NCBI GenBank assembly: GCA_945861265.1
Contig: CAMAUC010000002.1
Coordinates: 1 to 48,034 of the forward strand
Direction: 5' to 3'
Length of the DNA stretch: 48,034 bases
From: Rhizobium sp. Q54
GTDB lineage: Bacteria; Pseudomonadota; Alphaproteobacteria; Rhizobiales; Xanthobacteraceae
Part shown: positions 36,046 through 44,753 of the stretch, one piece after another
Numbering within the stretch: the stretch's first letter is position 1
How the letters are laid out: the number at the start of each line of letters is the position of its first letter
The notes under the pieces: generated by a model
Database searches by the model: none
What the model was told of the DNA's origin: nothing
What the model saw: the letters and a program-made list of their open reading frames with translations, nothing else
Made by a program: the position numbers and the translations under genes

Positions 36046-36152
36046 TTAGAGCGTTTTCGAGCGAAGTGGGTACCGGTTCGCGTGAAGAAAACGCGACAAA
36101 ACAAAAGACTAGAGCCCCGGCTTTGATTCCATCAAAGCCGGAAAGGCTCTAG
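36046..36152 (+). repeat. Two-hairpin dispersed repeat, copy C
   Basis: This 107-bp copy has the same orientation as A. Its second half (CTAGAGCCCCGGC... GGCTCTAG) pairs almost perfectly. It ends 20 bases before the trmO start, between two divergent genes (the arsR/methyltransferase gene and trmO). Confidence 0.95.
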
Positions 36153-36171
36153 TCGCGATAAGGAACTTCCG

Positions 36172-36672
36172 ATGAACAGCTCCTCCGATTTCGCCGTACG
36201 CCCCGGCGAGGTCACCGTCGATCTGCCCGCTGCGCCCGATGCCGGGGTCTATTTCCTCGGCCGTATCCGCACGCCGTGGACCGACCGCAAAGCCTGCCCG
36301 AAGAACCCGGCCGGGTCCGACGCCGTCTGCACGGTCGAACTCGACGAGCGCTACGTGCCGGGGCTCAAGGAGGTCGAAACCTGCTCGCACCTCGTGCTGC
36401 TCTATTGGATGGACAAAGCGCCGCGCAATCTGGTGCGGCAGGTGCCCGGCCATTACGGCGTCCAGCGCGGCACCTTTGCCCTGCGCTCACCGGCCCGGCC
36501 CAACCCGATCGCCATGAGCGTGGTCAGGCTCCTTGGCATCGACGGCAACAAGCTCTCCGTCGTCGGCCTCGACTGCCTCGACGGAACTCCGCTGCTCGAC
36601 ATCAAGCCCTATTTCGCCTCGATCGACAGTGTGCCGGACGCAACGGTTGGCTGGCATCACGACAAAAGCTGA
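36172..36672 (+). CDS. trmO: tRNA (t6A37) N6-methyltransferase TrmO-like, TsaA family
   Basis: The 166-residue protein has the single beta-barrel domain of the TsaA/YaeB/TrmO family: LGRIRTPWTDRKACPKNP near residues 29-46, LVLLYWMDKA near 74, and GTFALRSPARPNPIAMSVV near 98-116, the conserved SAM-binding segment. TrmO methylates t6A37 of tRNA-Thr. The C-terminal domain found in E. coli TrmO is absent, as in many members, so the exact substrate is uncertain. AAGGAAC precedes the ATG. Confidence 0.82.
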   Translation: MNSSSDFAVRPGEVTVDLPAAPDAGVYFLGRIRTPWTDRKACPKNPAGSDAVCTVELDERYVPGLKEVETCSHLVLLYWMDKAPRNLVRQVPGHYGVQRGTFALRSPARPNPIAMSVVRLLGIDGNKLSVVGLDCLDGTPLLDIKPYFASIDSVPDATVGWHHDKS

Positions 36673-36809
36673 CGACACCTTTTGGAAAGTCTGCGCCGCA
36701 TTGGTTCCATGCGCTCGCAAACATATGAGCATGCGCACGCCGGAACCATTGAACCCGCCGGACGGTTGCCCTGCCGAATGATGACGAAACAAAGTCATCG
36801 GAGGGTCAG

Positions 36810-37574
36810 ATGCCGAACTTCAAATCAGCCATTTCCGTTGCCGCGCTGATTGCCGCCGCCCTGTCGTGCGGCGCCGCGCAGGCACAGACCTACGGCCAGC
36901 CTTACGCCTACCAGGTTCAGCCGCAGGACGAAGCGACGGATCAGGACGCGAAGCTCGATCCGCGGCTGCAGCGCCAGATCGTCGGCATTCAGACGCACGA
37001 AGCACCCGGCACCATTATCGTCGATACGGCCAATACGTATCTCTATCTCGTCCTCGGCAATGGCCAGGCCATGCGCTACGGCATCGGCGTCGGCCGCGAA
37101 GGCTTCACCTGGGCCGGCGTGCAGAAGGTCGCGCGCAAGGCCGAGTGGCCGGATTGGTATCCGCCCGCTGAGATGATCGCCCGCCAGCCTTATCTGCCGC
37201 GCGTCACCCTCGGCGGTCCCGGCAATCCGCTCGGCGCCCGCGCGCTCTATCTCGGCACCAGCGAATATCGAATTCACGGCACCAACGATCCGACCACTAT
37301 CGGCAAGACCGTGTCGAGCGGCTGTATCCGCCTGACCAACGAAGACGTCATGGATCTGTACTCCCGCGTGCAGGTCGGCGCCAAGGTCGTCGTCTTACCG
37401 CAATCGACCGAAGCGCGCGCGATCGAACCGCGCATGATCGAACAGCGGATCGGCGACGCGCGTATGCCGCCGCCGCAGGCCACTTCGCTGGAAGCGTCTT
37501 ACGCGCGGCCGATCCAGCCGGCGGGCGCGGCGGCCCGCGCCTGGGCGAATGTCAGCCAGGCCGGGCTTTATTAA
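36810..37574 (+). CDS. Periplasmic L,D-transpeptidase (YkuD domain)
   Basis: The 254-residue precursor has a signal peptide cut near AQAQ (residue 26) and a YkuD catalytic domain (about residues 67-200). The active-site motif shows His156 (RIHGTNDP) and Cys172 in SSGCIRLTNEDV. It forms 3-3 peptidoglycan cross-links or attaches proteins to peptidoglycan. The C-terminal 55 residues are low-complexity. GGAGGG precedes the ATG. It stands alone and ends at a bidirectional terminator. Confidence 0.93.
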   Translation: MPNFKSAISVAALIAAALSCGAAQAQTYGQPYAYQVQPQDEATDQDAKLDPRLQRQIVGIQTHEAPGTIIVDTANTYLYLVLGNGQAMRYGIGVGREGFTWAGVQKVARKAEWPDWYPPAEMIARQPYLPRVTLGGPGNPLGARALYLGTSEYRIHGTNDPTTIGKTVSSGCIRLTNEDVMDLYSRVQVGAKVVVLPQSTEARAIEPRMIEQRIGDARMPPPQATSLEASYARPIQPAGAAARAWANVSQAGLY

Positions 37575-37610
37575 ACGCGCGCTTTTCGCGACGCCTCGCA
37601 GCCCCAATAG

Positions 37611-37644
37611 AAAACGCCCCGGTTCGCTTGACCCGGGGCGTTTT
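37611..37644. terminator. Bidirectional intrinsic terminator
   Basis: AAAACGCCCCGG, a 10-base loop and CCGGGGCGTTTT make a 12-bp perfect stem with A/T runs on both sides. It lies between the convergent L,D-transpeptidase and ParA genes. Confidence 0.92.
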
Positions 37645-37681
37645 CATTTTCCTGCGAATGCAGCCGACGTCAGTTCGACAA

Positions 37682-38365
37682 TCAGGCCGCTGCCTTCTGA
37701 TGCATCGCCGCGCCGGCATAGACGCCGTGAATCGCGTCGACCGAATTCTCGATCGCCCGCCACAGTCCGGCAATCTCCTCGGCCGCCAGCTTTTGCTCCA
37801 TGCCGCCGTCGTCGATCGTGCCGCCGTCGTTGAGCGACATCGCCAGATTGGTCCGGTGCGTGATCTGCCCGGACCAGACCGGCGCGCCGAGCGCGGCGAA
37901 ACTGCGCCGCGCGAACGCCGCCATCGGCGACTCGGTACCGAGGCGGCGCGGCGGCACGCCGTTCAGCACCACCGCGTAAGGCCGGTTGGCCAGTGTTGCG
38001 ACGTCGATCGTTTCCTTGACGGCGTTGAGATCGAAAATCGCCGGCCGCGTCGGGATGACGATCAAGGTAGCGTGCGAGATCGCCTCGCTGATTTCGTCCG
38101 ACATCAAAGGCGGCGTATCGATGAACACCCACTCGACGCCGTCGCGGCGCGCCTGTTCGATGGTGTCATTGAGACCGACCGTGCCGTCCTTCAGGATCAG
38201 TGCATCGCTGCCGCGCATGTGATGCCACAATGTCAGCGAGCCTTGCGGATCGGCGTCGATGAGAAGACAGGAACCGGACGCCTTGAAGCAATAAGACGCA
38301 AGATGAGCGGCCAGCGTGCTTTTGCCGGTGCCGCCTTTACGTGATGCGAACACGATGACATTCAT
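37682..38365 (-). CDS. Orphan ParA-family ATPase
   Basis: The 227-residue protein has the deviant Walker A motif KGGTGKST (residues 10-17), IDADPQGSLTLW as Walker A' and VFIDTPPLMSD as Walker B. It is a ParA/MinD-type ATPase. No parB gene or centromere-like repeat is adjacent, so it is not a plasmid partition pair; orphan ParAs position protein clusters or other cargo in alphaproteobacteria. It is divergent from the panE-like gene. Confidence 0.88.
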   Translation of the reverse strand: MNVIVFASRKGGTGKSTLAAHLASYCFKASGSCLLIDADPQGSLTLWHHMRGSDALILKDGTVGLNDTIEQARRDGVEWVFIDTPPLMSDEISEAISHATLIVIPTRPAIFDLNAVKETIDVATLANRPYAVVLNGVPPRRLGTESPMAAFARRSFAALGAPVWSGQITHRTNLAMSLNDGGTIDDGGMEQKLAAEEIAGLWRAIENSVDAIHGVYAGAAMHQKAAA

Positions 38366-38565
38366 GCGGCGTGCCTTTCTGTCGGTTCAATCGGGTACGA
38401 GAAGGGCCTTCAGTATAAGCGATTCGACATTCATTCATTGATTTTGCTGATGACTAAATATACGCGGCTGATGCTCATTGCGTCATGCCTATCTGACACA
38501 ATATATAAAGCTGTCTTTTTCTCTTCTCCCGATACCTATTCGGAACCATCACAAGGATTGAACGC

Positions 38566-39492
38566 ATGCGTATCGCGGCAATGGCGGCGGGCGCCGTCGG
38601 CGGGTATTTCGGCGCGCGCATGGCGGCGGCCGGTCACGATGTTTTCTTCATCGCGCGCGGCGGTAATCTCGCAGCGATCAGGAAGAACGGCCTGAAAATC
38701 GAAAGCGTGCATGGCGATCTGCATCTGCCGAAGCCGAATGTCACCGACGATCCGGCGTCCGTCGGACCGGTCGACATCGTGCTGTTCGCGGTCAAGCTAT
38801 GGGACACGGAAAAAGCCGCCGAACTGACGCGGCCCATGGTCGGGCCGAACACCCGCGTCATCACCTTGCAGAACGGAGTCGACAGCGTCGAGCGCGTCGC
38901 CCCGGTCCTCGGCGCCGACACGACGGTCGGCGGCGTCACCTATATCGCCACCGTCATCGACTCGCCCGGCATCATCAAACACACCAGCGCCTTCGCCAAG
39001 ATCCGCTTCGGCCGCACAGACAAAAAACCAGACGCCACGCTCGACGCCTTTGTCGCGGCGGGCCAGGCGGCGAAACTCGACATCGACCTGTCAACGGACA
39101 TCGAGCGCGAGCGCTGGGAGAAATTCATTTTCCTCTCCGCCATGGCCGGCGCGACCGCGACGTTGCGCTCCAGCATCGGCCCGATCGCCGCCGATCCGGA
39201 AACGCGCGCCTTCTTTTCCGATCTGATGAACGAAGCCTTCGCCGTCGGCCGCGCCAAAGGCGTTGCCCTCGACAAGGCCTATATCGACGAGCGGCTGGCT
39301 TTCATCGCCACCAAGGTCGAGCCGGGCATGAAGGCGTCGATGGCGCACGATCTCGAACGCGGCAACCGCCTTGAACTCGATTGGCTCGCCGGCAAGGTGC
39401 GCGACCTTGGCCGCGACCTCGAAGTGCCAACGCCGGCCAGCGACATTGTCTATAAGGTGCTCAAATTGCACCGCATGGGCAGGCAGGGCTGA
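38566..39492 (+). CDS. panE: 2-dehydropantoate 2-reductase family protein
   Basis: The 308-residue protein has an NADP-binding motif AAGAVGGYFGARMA (residues 7-20), a middle domain with ITLQNGVDSVE near 104 and the catalytic lysine region RERWEKFIF, and a helical C-terminal domain with SMAHDLERGNRLELDWLAGKV, typical of the ketopantoate reductases. It would make pantoate for coenzyme A. Several paralogues act on other 2-oxoacids, so the pantothenate role is likely but not certain. AAGGA precedes the ATG. Confidence 0.82.
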   Translation: MRIAAMAAGAVGGYFGARMAAAGHDVFFIARGGNLAAIRKNGLKIESVHGDLHLPKPNVTDDPASVGPVDIVLFAVKLWDTEKAAELTRPMVGPNTRVITLQNGVDSVERVAPVLGADTTVGGVTYIATVIDSPGIIKHTSAFAKIRFGRTDKKPDATLDAFVAAGQAAKLDIDLSTDIERERWEKFIFLSAMAGATATLRSSIGPIAADPETRAFFSDLMNEAFAVGRAKGVALDKAYIDERLAFIATKVEPGMKASMAHDLERGNRLELDWLAGKVRDLGRDLEVPTPASDIVYKVLKLHRMGRQG

Positions 39493-39545
39493 TGCGCGGA
39501 CCTCAGGCGCGTCCCTGCAACGCGGACGCAAATCGGGCGAACGCG

Positions 39546-40388
39546 CTACTTCTCGATCGGGTAACCGACAATACTGCCCCATTCGGTCCATGACCCATCG
39601 TAGATTTTGGCCTTCGGGTAGCCCAGGATTTCGCTCAGCGCGATCCAGGCGATGGTGGCGCGATGGCTCAGCCGGCAATAGCAGACAATGTCGTCGAAGT
39701 TTTCCGGCTTGACGCCGGCCATGGCGAGCACGTCGCGCAGTTGTTCGGGCGACTTGAATGAATCGTCCTCGTTTAGCAATTCCTTGAAATAGAGATGGAC
39801 CGCGCCCGGAATCCGCCCGGTTCGCTCGGCGCCATGATCGACCGCGAAGGAATATTCCGACACGCGCTTGCCCGTGTATTCCTCCGGCGAACGGACGTCG
39901 AGCAACAGCCGCCGCGGCTGCCCCAGATGGTCGCGCACGTCACGGCGTCCGACGCGCATCGCCGAGGTTCCCTTGGGCTCCGGATAGGCGACGGCGGGGA
40001 AGCGCGGCACATTGCGCGACAGCGGACGCTTTTCGTTGACCCATTTCCGGCGCCCGCCATCGAGCAGGCGCAGGTTCTTATGTCCTGCCATGGTGAACGC
40101 CCAGAATGCATAGCTGCCGTACTGGACGGGATCGCCGTACAGCACAACGGTCGATTGCGGGCCGATGCCCATGCTGGCGAACAACTTCGCCATTGCCGCC
40201 GGCGTAACGAATTCGCGTTCGGATTCGTGCCAGCACGCCGTCTTCCAGTACAGCCACATCGCGCCCGGGATATGCCCCTCGTGATAGACCTTATCGTCGC
40301 GCAGCGAGCAGACCTCGACGATGCGAAGATCGGGATCGGCAAGATGATCTTGCAGCCACTCAGTGGAGACGAGAGACGACGAAACCAT
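39546..40388 (-). CDS. Two-domain rhodanese sulfurtransferase
   Basis: The 280-residue protein has two rhodanese domains, about residues 1-125 (inactive) and 145-280 (active). The active-site loop CYCRLSHRA has Cys238 as the persulfide carrier, and LLDVRSPEEYTG marks the second domain start. It moves sulfane sulfur from a donor to a thiophilic acceptor. There is no signal peptide, so it is cytoplasmic. It follows the alcohol dehydrogenase by 54 bases on the same strand and is probably cotranscribed with it. Confidence 0.9.
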   Translation of the reverse strand: MVSSSLVSTEWLQDHLADPDLRIVEVCSLRDDKVYHEGHIPGAMWLYWKTACWHESEREFVTPAAMAKLFASMGIGPQSTVVLYGDPVQYGSYAFWAFTMAGHKNLRLLDGGRRKWVNEKRPLSRNVPRFPAVAYPEPKGTSAMRVGRRDVRDHLGQPRRLLLDVRSPEEYTGKRVSEYSFAVDHGAERTGRIPGAVHLYFKELLNEDDSFKSPEQLRDVLAMAGVKPENFDDIVCYCRLSHRATIAWIALSEILGYPKAKIYDGSWTEWGSIVGYPIEK

Positions 40389-40442
40389 AGGAAGTGCTCC
40401 CTTACATAGATTCTTGAATCGATCGGCCTTGCGGCGGGCTCT

Positions 40443-41573
40443 TTAGTTGTCGCGGATCTTGACGACCACCTTGATGGCGTTGTCGATGCGATCGCGGCTG
40501 TATTTGAAGGCCGTCGGCAAATCTTCCATTTTAAACGTATGGGTGTGGATGATCTTGGGTTCAAAGCGCTTCATGGCGACCAGGGCCGCCGCGCGATGCG
40601 TCGCGCTTTTGCCCTCGCCGCGGATGCCGAAGACCGAAATGTGATTGCGCACCAGCTTGCCGAGGTCGACCGGCACCGGCTCGTTGGCAAAGCCGATCAG
40701 GCAGATCTTTCCGCCGCGCATCACCATGTCCATGCCGTCGTTCAATCCATTGGGATTGCCGGAGCATTCGAGGACGTAGTGCGCGCCTTTGCCCTTGGTG
40801 ACGCGCTTGACCGCTTCGACCGGGTTTTCCGTATTGATATTGATCAGGTGATCCGCCCCGAGGCGCCTGCCGAGGTTCAATCGGGTGTCGCGCGTTCCGG
40901 TGAGAATGACCGGGTTTGCTCCCAATGCCTTGGCCACGGCCACGCCCATGAGCCCGATCGCGCCCGGTCCGGTGACGACCACGGTTTGTCCGGCTATCAG
41001 GCCGCCCAGCGTGTCGAGCGCGTACATCGCGGTGCCGGCGGTCACGATCAGCGTGGCCTCTTCGTCGCCGATGTCATCCGGCACATGCACCAAAGTGTTG
41101 ACGTTGTTGACGGCGTATTCCGCAAAGCCGCCGTCGGTGGTGAAGCCGTTGGCACGGTGGCCTTTGTTGTGCTCGCCGTAGTTCATGCCGTAGTTGATGC
41201 AGGAGGTGTACATGCCGGCGCGGCATCGTTCGCAGCGGCCGCAACCGAAGTGAACTTCCACCGCGACGCGCTCGCCGATCTCAAATTCGTCCACCCCGGC
41301 GCCGAGTTTGACCACGGTGCCCATGTATTCGTGGCCCGGCGTGAAATTCTTGTTGAACGGCAGCCCGCCTTGAATCAAGGCAGGCGGCCCGCGCGTGATG
41401 ATCCTGATGTCGCCGTCGCAGAATGCGACGGCGTCGATGCGTATCAGCACCTCGGCCGGCCCCGGCTGCGGAACGGGCTTCTCCGTCAACCTCAATTGTC
41501 CGGGATCGTCGAGAACCCAGGCCCGCATGGTCGAGGGGATGGAAAAATTGCTGTCCTGAGCTGCCGGCTTCAT
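40443..41573 (-). CDS. Zinc-dependent medium-chain alcohol dehydrogenase
   Basis: The 376-residue protein has catalytic zinc ligands Cys52 and His81-Glu82, structural zinc cysteines at 111, 114, 117 and 125 (CGRCERCRAGMYTSC), and the NAD-binding GPGAIGLMG near 202-210. It resembles threonine/sorbitol-type dehydrogenases; the substrate is unknown. A 16-residue N-terminal extension precedes the usual start. It stands between a TctC-type binding protein and a sulfurtransferase on one strand, which suggests it oxidises the imported compound or a product. Confidence 0.9.
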   Translation of the reverse strand: MKPAAQDSNFSIPSTMRAWVLDDPGQLRLTEKPVPQPGPAEVLIRIDAVAFCDGDIRIITRGPPALIQGGLPFNKNFTPGHEYMGTVVKLGAGVDEFEIGERVAVEVHFGCGRCERCRAGMYTSCINYGMNYGEHNKGHRANGFTTDGGFAEYAVNNVNTLVHVPDDIGDEEATLIVTAGTAMYALDTLGGLIAGQTVVVTGPGAIGLMGVAVAKALGANPVILTGTRDTRLNLGRRLGADHLININTENPVEAVKRVTKGKGAHYVLECSGNPNGLNDGMDMVMRGGKICLIGFANEPVPVDLGKLVRNHISVFGIRGEGKSATHRAAALVAMKRFEPKIIHTHTFKMEDLPTAFKYSRDRIDNAIKVVVKIRDN

Positions 41574-41640
41574 GATGGTCCTATCTTAAGGATATTGGCG
41601 CGCGAGCGATTGCGATACCTCAATGGCTAGCCGCTCATAC

Positions 41641-41724
41641 GGCGTCGTTTCATGCGGCGCCGCTCACGCGACGCCGCGCCCAATTTTTCGGAGGCCAGGC
41701 AACGCAGGGATTGCGTGTTGCCTG
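41641..41724 (-). other. Stem-loops between binding-protein and dehydrogenase genes
   Basis: CAGGCAAC-GCA ... TGC-GT-GTTGCCTG (41696-41724) is a strong stem with one bulge. GGCGTCG ... CGACGCC (41641-41675) is a second, enclosing GCGGCGCCGC. Lacking T-runs, they may stabilise the upstream binding-protein mRNA rather than end it, as is common between transporter and enzyme genes. Confidence 0.5.
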
Positions 41725-41763
41725 CTGCTGTGAAGGCCGGCCGCCGAACTTGGATTTTTGGGC

Positions 41764-42771
41764 TTACTTTGCCGCGTCATTTTTCTTCGACCCGGCCATC
41801 GCTTTTTTGAGGACCGGATCCCATCGCGCGATGTCGGCTTTGAGGCTCTTTTGCAGATAGTCCGGTCCGCGATCGGCCTTCGGCGGCACCGTGCCGCCGA
41901 GATCGGCCAACCGCTTGATGACCGCCGGATCGTCAAGTGCCTTGTTCAGCGCCTCGCTGAGCTTGTCGACGATCGGCTTCGGCGTCCCCTTCGGCGCAAA
42001 AATCGCGCTCCAGATGCTGATCTGGTAGTCGGCAAGGCCGGCTTCCTTGGCGGAAGGAACATCGGGCAGCGCGGCCGAGCGCGTATCGCCCGACACCGCC
42101 AAGGCCTTGATAGTGCCGCCCTTAGCCGACGGCGCGACGCTGACCACCTGCTCGCAGAAATAATCGACATGACCGCCGACCAGATCGTTCAGCGCCGGAC
42201 CGGTGCCGCGATATGGCACGGAGTTCGGCTGCAGGCCCGCTTGCGCGTTAAACAAGAGGCACGCCATATGCGAGGCCGAGCCCATGCCGCCGTGCGCCTG
42301 CTTTACGCTCGCGCCGTCCTTGCGAACATAGGCGATGAGCTCCTTCAGATCCTTGGCCGGAAAATCTTTTTTGGCCACGACGGCGACCTGCGAGTTCGAC
42401 GCCATCCCGATCGGCTCGAAATCCTTGGTCGAATCGTATTTCAGATCGGGAAACAATGCCGGCGCCGCGACGTGCGATCCCATTCCGGCTCCAAGAAGCG
42501 TATAGCCATCCGCAGGCGCGGCGGCCGCACGCGCCGTGCCGAGAGTGCCGCCAGCGCCAGTAACGTTCTCGATCACCATGGTATGGCCGAGTTGACGGCC
42601 CATGCCGTCGGCCATGATGCGCGCGACCACGTCGCTCGGCCCACCGGGCGGAAACGGCACGATCATGGTGATGTTTCGGTCGGGATAGCCCTGAGCGCCG
42701 GCCGGGCTCAGGCCGAACATGAGCGTCGGCACGAAAGAAATCGCAATTGCGCACGAAATAACTTTGCGCAT
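41764..42771 (-). CDS. Tripartite tricarboxylate transporter solute-binding protein (Bug/TctC family)
   Basis: The 335-residue precursor has a signal peptide cut near AGAQG (residue 27) and the Bug fold: YPDRNITMIVPFPPGGPSD, VVARIMADGMG, VIENVTGAGGTLGT, a DGYTLL motif and DVPSAKEAG. It captures an organic acid in the periplasm. Given the divergent tctBA genes 1.5 kb away, it is the likely partner of that permease. AGGAGG lies before the ATG. A 388-base region with several stem-loops precedes it. Confidence 0.92.
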   Translation of the reverse strand: MRKVISCAIAISFVPTLMFGLSPAGAQGYPDRNITMIVPFPPGGPSDVVARIMADGMGRQLGHTMVIENVTGAGGTLGTARAAAAPADGYTLLGAGMGSHVAAPALFPDLKYDSTKDFEPIGMASNSQVAVVAKKDFPAKDLKELIAYVRKDGASVKQAHGGMGSASHMACLLFNAQAGLQPNSVPYRGTGPALNDLVGGHVDYFCEQVVSVAPSAKGGTIKALAVSGDTRSAALPDVPSAKEAGLADYQISIWSAIFAPKGTPKPIVDKLSEALNKALDDPAVIKRLADLGGTVPPKADRGPDYLQKSLKADIARWDPVLKKAMAGSKKNDAAK

Positions 42772-43159
42772 GAGCTTCCTCCTTGTTTATTTTATTTTCT
42801 TTTCTTGTGGGGTCTGCGAACTCAACTGGACTTCGTCGGATGAACGGCGGGCAACGTGAACGCCCGCCATTTTCAGGCACACCGCGACTATCGAGAGTAT
42901 AAGATAGCCAGAAAGCGGCGCCAGAAATAAATATTTTTCAATAATGCACCGCACCGGAGAATAGTTTTCACCATCTCGATTTTCAAACAAACCGACCACG
43001 CGCCTAAGGCATTTCCGGAGCTTAGCAGGCCCGCACTTTGGCCCCTTGCCCTGTTGCCGCAATTTCCACTGTGGATTGCAAGTGGCCATTCGGCCGCGTA
43101 GCCACACCGCCATTTGCCCGCCAGTTTATGAGTTCGCGCCCGGACGCTGGGAAAATATT
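42772..43159. other. Leader/promoter region of the binding-protein unit, no gene
   Basis: This stretch is much more A/T-rich near 42780-42800 and 42925-42945. It contains a hairpin GGCGGGC-N9-GCCCGCC at 42846-42868, within the likely 5' leader, and GCAAT-TT-CCAC-T-GTGG-ATTGC at 43059-43079. A 108-codon frame at 42787-43113 has no support. Confidence 0.5.
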
Positions 43160-44140
43160 TCAGGGCTGCAAGATCAGCTTGCCGAACACCTGCCGCGCGT
43201 CGAGCAACTCATGCGCGCGCCGCGCCTCGCTTAAGCCGAGTTTGGCGAATACCGGCGGCTTCACCTTGCCGGCGGCGAACAGAGCGAGCGTCACCTGCGC
43301 CACGTGCCGCCGCGCGACCGGATCATGATCGAAGCTGTGCATGGTGAAGCAGCGCACCGCCGGGCTGCGCGGCAGGTGCGCCCGCATTTCCTTGAACAAA
43401 TCCTTTTCCGGCGGGCCGCCGAGCGCGTTGAACGACACGATCAGTCCCAGTGGCGCCAGCATGTCGAGGTTATCGGTGAAGTCCTTGCCGACGATATGAT
43501 CGAGGATCAGGTCGGCGCCGCGCCCGCCGGTCAGTTCGAGGACATGCGCAACAGCGTTGTCGCGTGCATAATTGATCGTATGGTCCGCGCCCTGCGCGCG
43601 AGCGAAAGCGCACTTCTCATCCGACGATGCGCCGGCGATGACGGCGATGCCGTTCAATCGGCAAAGCTGGATGATTGCCGAGCCGATGCCGCCGGCCGCG
43701 CCGTTGACATAAACCGTCTTCGCGTCGATCCCGCGCGCCGCAACATTGAGCAGCGCATAGGCCACCTGATAATTCGGAATACTCACCGCGTCGTCGAAGT
43801 CGATAGCGTCCGGCAGCACGGTCACGTCCGCCGCCGGTACCGCGACTTTTTCCGCGTAACAGCCGCCCGCGAAGCGATACACCAGAACGCGCGCGCCGAT
43901 GCGCAAGCCTTCGACGCCGCGTCCGAGCGCTTCGATCGTGCCGGACATTTCCGCGCCCGGGATCGCCGGCAATGGCGGCCGCCAGCGATAGGCGCCGGTG
44001 CGAAACAGCACGTCCGGCTTGCCGACACCGATGGCCTGCGCGCGCACCAGCACTTCGCCATCGCCGGGTGACGGCGTCGGCACATCGACAGCGACGAGCA
44101 CCTCGGGTCCGCCGGATGCCGCGATCTGAATGGCCTTCAT
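43160..44140 (-). CDS. Zinc-less medium-chain reductase, NADPH:quinone oxidoreductase-like
   Basis: The 326-residue protein has the quinone-reductase pattern: MKAIQIAASGGPEVL, VGKPDVLFRTGAY, IPGAEMSGTIEALG, and the NADP-binding VNGAAGGIGSAIIQLC near residues 144-159. It lacks the zinc-binding cysteines of the dehydrogenase at 40443. Substrates of such enzymes include quinones, enoyl compounds and alpha,beta-unsaturated carbonyls. The start at 44140 fits the family; an in-frame codon at 44239 would add an unrelated extension. It is divergent from tctB. Confidence 0.88.
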   Translation of the reverse strand: MKAIQIAASGGPEVLVAVDVPTPSPGDGEVLVRAQAIGVGKPDVLFRTGAYRWRPPLPAIPGAEMSGTIEALGRGVEGLRIGARVLVYRFAGGCYAEKVAVPAADVTVLPDAIDFDDAVSIPNYQVAYALLNVAARGIDAKTVYVNGAAGGIGSAIIQLCRLNGIAVIAGASSDEKCAFARAQGADHTINYARDNAVAHVLELTGGRGADLILDHIVGKDFTDNLDMLAPLGLIVSFNALGGPPEKDLFKEMRAHLPRSPAVRCFTMHSFDHDPVARRHVAQVTLALFAAGKVKPPVFAKLGLSEARRAHELLDARQVFGKLILQP

Positions 44141-44195
44141 TGCCGTCGCCTTGTTCCTGCATCGCGCGCGTATCGCGCCGCGGATATAAAAACCG

Positions 44196-44213
44196 CGTAA
44201 CCAATTGATTACG
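44196..44213. promoter_or_regulatory. Near-perfect palindrome in the divergent tctB / reductase promoter region
   Basis: CGTAACCAATTGATTACG is an 18-bp inverted repeat centred on CAATTG with one mismatched pair. It lies 55 bases before the reductase start and 69 before the tctB start, the right place to control both. No regulator gene is seen in this locus. Confidence 0.5.
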
Positions 44214-44282
44214 GATTTGTAACGTTGGTCAACAGCCATAGTGGTCTATGGGATCAGACAAAAGCTCAATGGAGGCCACGCC

Positions 44283-44753
44283 TTGTTCCAGACGCTCCTG
44301 CGTAAACGAGATTTCTATTCCGGCGGGTTGATGACCATGCTCGGCGCGGGCGTCACGCTCGATTCCAGCACCTACGATGTCGGCAGTCTGACTCATATGG
44401 GTCCGGGCATGTTCCCTTTGATGCTCGGCGTTGTGCTGACTTTCATTGGCGTGCTGATTTTCGGCACCGCGCTGGTGACGCCGCTCGGCGAGGACGAGCA
44501 CATTCTGCCGCGGCAGAAGGAATGGCGCGGCTGGTTCTGCATCATCGCCGGCCCGGTGCTGTTTATTATCTTCGGCCACTATTTCGGCATGGCGCCGGCC
44601 ACCTTCATGTGCGTCTTCGTCTCGGCGCTGGGTGACCGCACCTCGACCCTCCTCGGCTCTATCCTGCTTGGCCTAGCCATCACGATACCCGGCTGCGCGC
44701 TGTTCTCGCTCGTGCTGCATCTTCCCTTTCCGATTTTCCGCTGGGGCTTCTGA
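44283..44753 (+). CDS. tctB: Tripartite tricarboxylate transporter small permease TctB
   Basis: The 156-residue protein has four transmembrane helices, with RDFYSGGLMTMLGAG near the first and LTHMGPGMFPLMLGVVLT near the second, the TctB family signature. The start is read as TTG at 44283 because GGAGG lies exactly seven bases before it; a GTG at 44241 has no such site. It forms the inner-membrane complex with TctA and is coupled to it by a TGATG overlap. Confidence 0.92.
   Translation: MFQTLLRKRDFYSGGLMTMLGAGVTLDSSTYDVGSLTHMGPGMFPLMLGVVLTFIGVLIFGTALVTPLGEDEHILPRQKEWRGWFCIIAGPVLFIIFGHYFGMAPATFMCVFVSALGDRTSTLLGSILLGLAITIPGCALFSLVLHLPFPIFRWGF

Noticed and set aside
42787-43113. A 108-codon minus-strand frame upstream of the TctC-type gene
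   Set aside because: No ribosome-binding site, mixed composition and overlap with hairpins in the leader region; no family seen.
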